Assembly (NCBI GenBank): GCA_903911985.1
Contig: CAIWFP010000036.1
Location: 1 to 5,881 of the forward strand
Source: an uncultured Sphingomonadales bacterium
Lineage (GTDB): Bacteria; Pseudomonadota; Alphaproteobacteria; Sphingomonadales; Sphingomonadaceae
Reading direction: 5' to 3'
DNA length: 5,881 nucleotides
Below, one piece after another: positions 5,812 through 5,881 of this stretch; the first letter of the stretch is position 1, and each line of letters starts with the position of its first letter. The position numbers and the translations under genes were made by a program. The notes under the pieces are model-generated. The model did not search any database. It had not been told where the DNA came from and saw only the letters and a list, made by a program, of their open reading frames with translations.

Positions 5812-5840
5812 AGTATAGTGTAGCAATATCAGCATGATAT
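5812..5840 (-). promoter_or_regulatory. Candidate promoter of the HPt-like gene
   Basis: On the minus strand TATACT (5817-5812) matches the -10 consensus at 5 of 6 positions. At 17 bases upstream is ATATCA (5840-5835), only a 3 of 6 match to -35, so the promoter may need an activator. The predicted start is near 5805. The same TATACT hexamer appears ahead of the DUF2336-like gene. The -35 region lies within the 5825-5841 palindrome. Confidence 0.35.
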
Positions 5841-5841
5841 T
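5825..5841. promoter_or_regulatory. Perfect palindrome AATATCA-GCA-TGATATT, candidate operator
   Basis: A 7-bp perfect dyad with a 3-base centre lies in the AT-rich gap between the divergent HPt-like gene and the plus-strand gene that starts at 5862. The size and symmetry suit a dimeric helix-turn-helix regulator. It covers the -35 region of the proposed HPt-like promoter and lies 20 bases upstream of the divergent start codon, so one protein could control both directions. The palindrome is observed; the binding is inferred. Confidence 0.45.
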
Positions 5842-5861
5842 TGGTCTTGAGGGCTGATTTT

Positions 5862-5881
5862 ATGGCGCACCCGGCGGGTGA
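5862..5881 (+). CDS. Start of a divergent gene (partial, unidentified)
   Basis: ATG at 5862 is preceded by GAGGG at 5849-5853 with an 8-base gap, one of the best ribosome-binding sites in the window. The six complete codons read MAHPAG, and the frame is open to the end. This is too short to identify. Its divergent position next to the HPt-like gene, with a palindrome between them, raises the possibility that it encodes the regulator or a linked component. Confidence 0.5.

Noticed and set aside
5814..5819. TATAGT as a plus-strand -10 for the gene starting at 5862
   Set aside because: No acceptable -35 hexamer lies upstream at normal spacing. It may only reflect the overlapping minus-strand TATACT.

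Overview
This GC-rich window looks like chromosomal DNA from an alphaproteobacterium, most likely a sphingomonad (Novosphingobium/Sphingomonas type). That placement rests on a gltX-like tail directly ahead of gltA and on the style of the histidine-kinase-like and HPt-like proteins. It comes from remembered family resemblance, not from a database search.

Layout. Bases 1-69 hold the last 22 codons of a plus-strand gene, probably gltX (glutamyl-tRNA synthetase). A 139-bp spacer carries a good sigma-70-like promoter and TTGC-type inverted repeats. It leads into an intact gltA (209-1531, type II citrate synthase), which ends at a strong, probably bidirectional hairpin terminator (1560-1591). From the other side, a four-gene minus-strand cluster converges on the same terminator. 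In transcription order it is: a small HPt-like protein (5469-5774); a two-domain membrane protein resembling a nucleotidyltransferase fused to a CDP-alcohol phosphatidyltransferase (4087-5358); an all-helical protein with a DUF2336-like C-terminus (3066-4052); and a soluble histidine-kinase-like protein (1650-3062). At the right edge a divergent plus-strand gene begins at 5862 behind a clear Shine-Dalgarno sequence. The intergenic region between it and the HPt-like gene contains a perfect 7-3-7 palindrome. No stretch over 300 bases lacks a gene. No tRNA, rRNA, CRISPR or insertion sequence was seen.

The striking point is that three of the four minus-strand proteins keep a recognisable fold but have lost the residues that define its chemistry. 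The HPt-like protein has Leu where the phosphorylated His should be. The kinase-like protein has Pro at the H-box His, yet its ATP-binding N, G1 and G2 boxes are intact. The membrane protein lacks most of the catalytic Asp residues of CDP-alcohol phosphatidyltransferases and the glycine-rich nucleotide loop of its N-terminal domain. All of these reading frames are open and have normal composition, so this looks like repurposing rather than decay. A plausible reading is a non-canonical signalling or scaffolding module at the membrane, but its function is unknown.

The control elements are also unusual. Two of the four minus-strand genes use non-ATG starts (TTG, GTG). The helical-protein gene has a TATACT box placed so that transcription would begin on its ATG, with a near-CtrA box over the -35 position.
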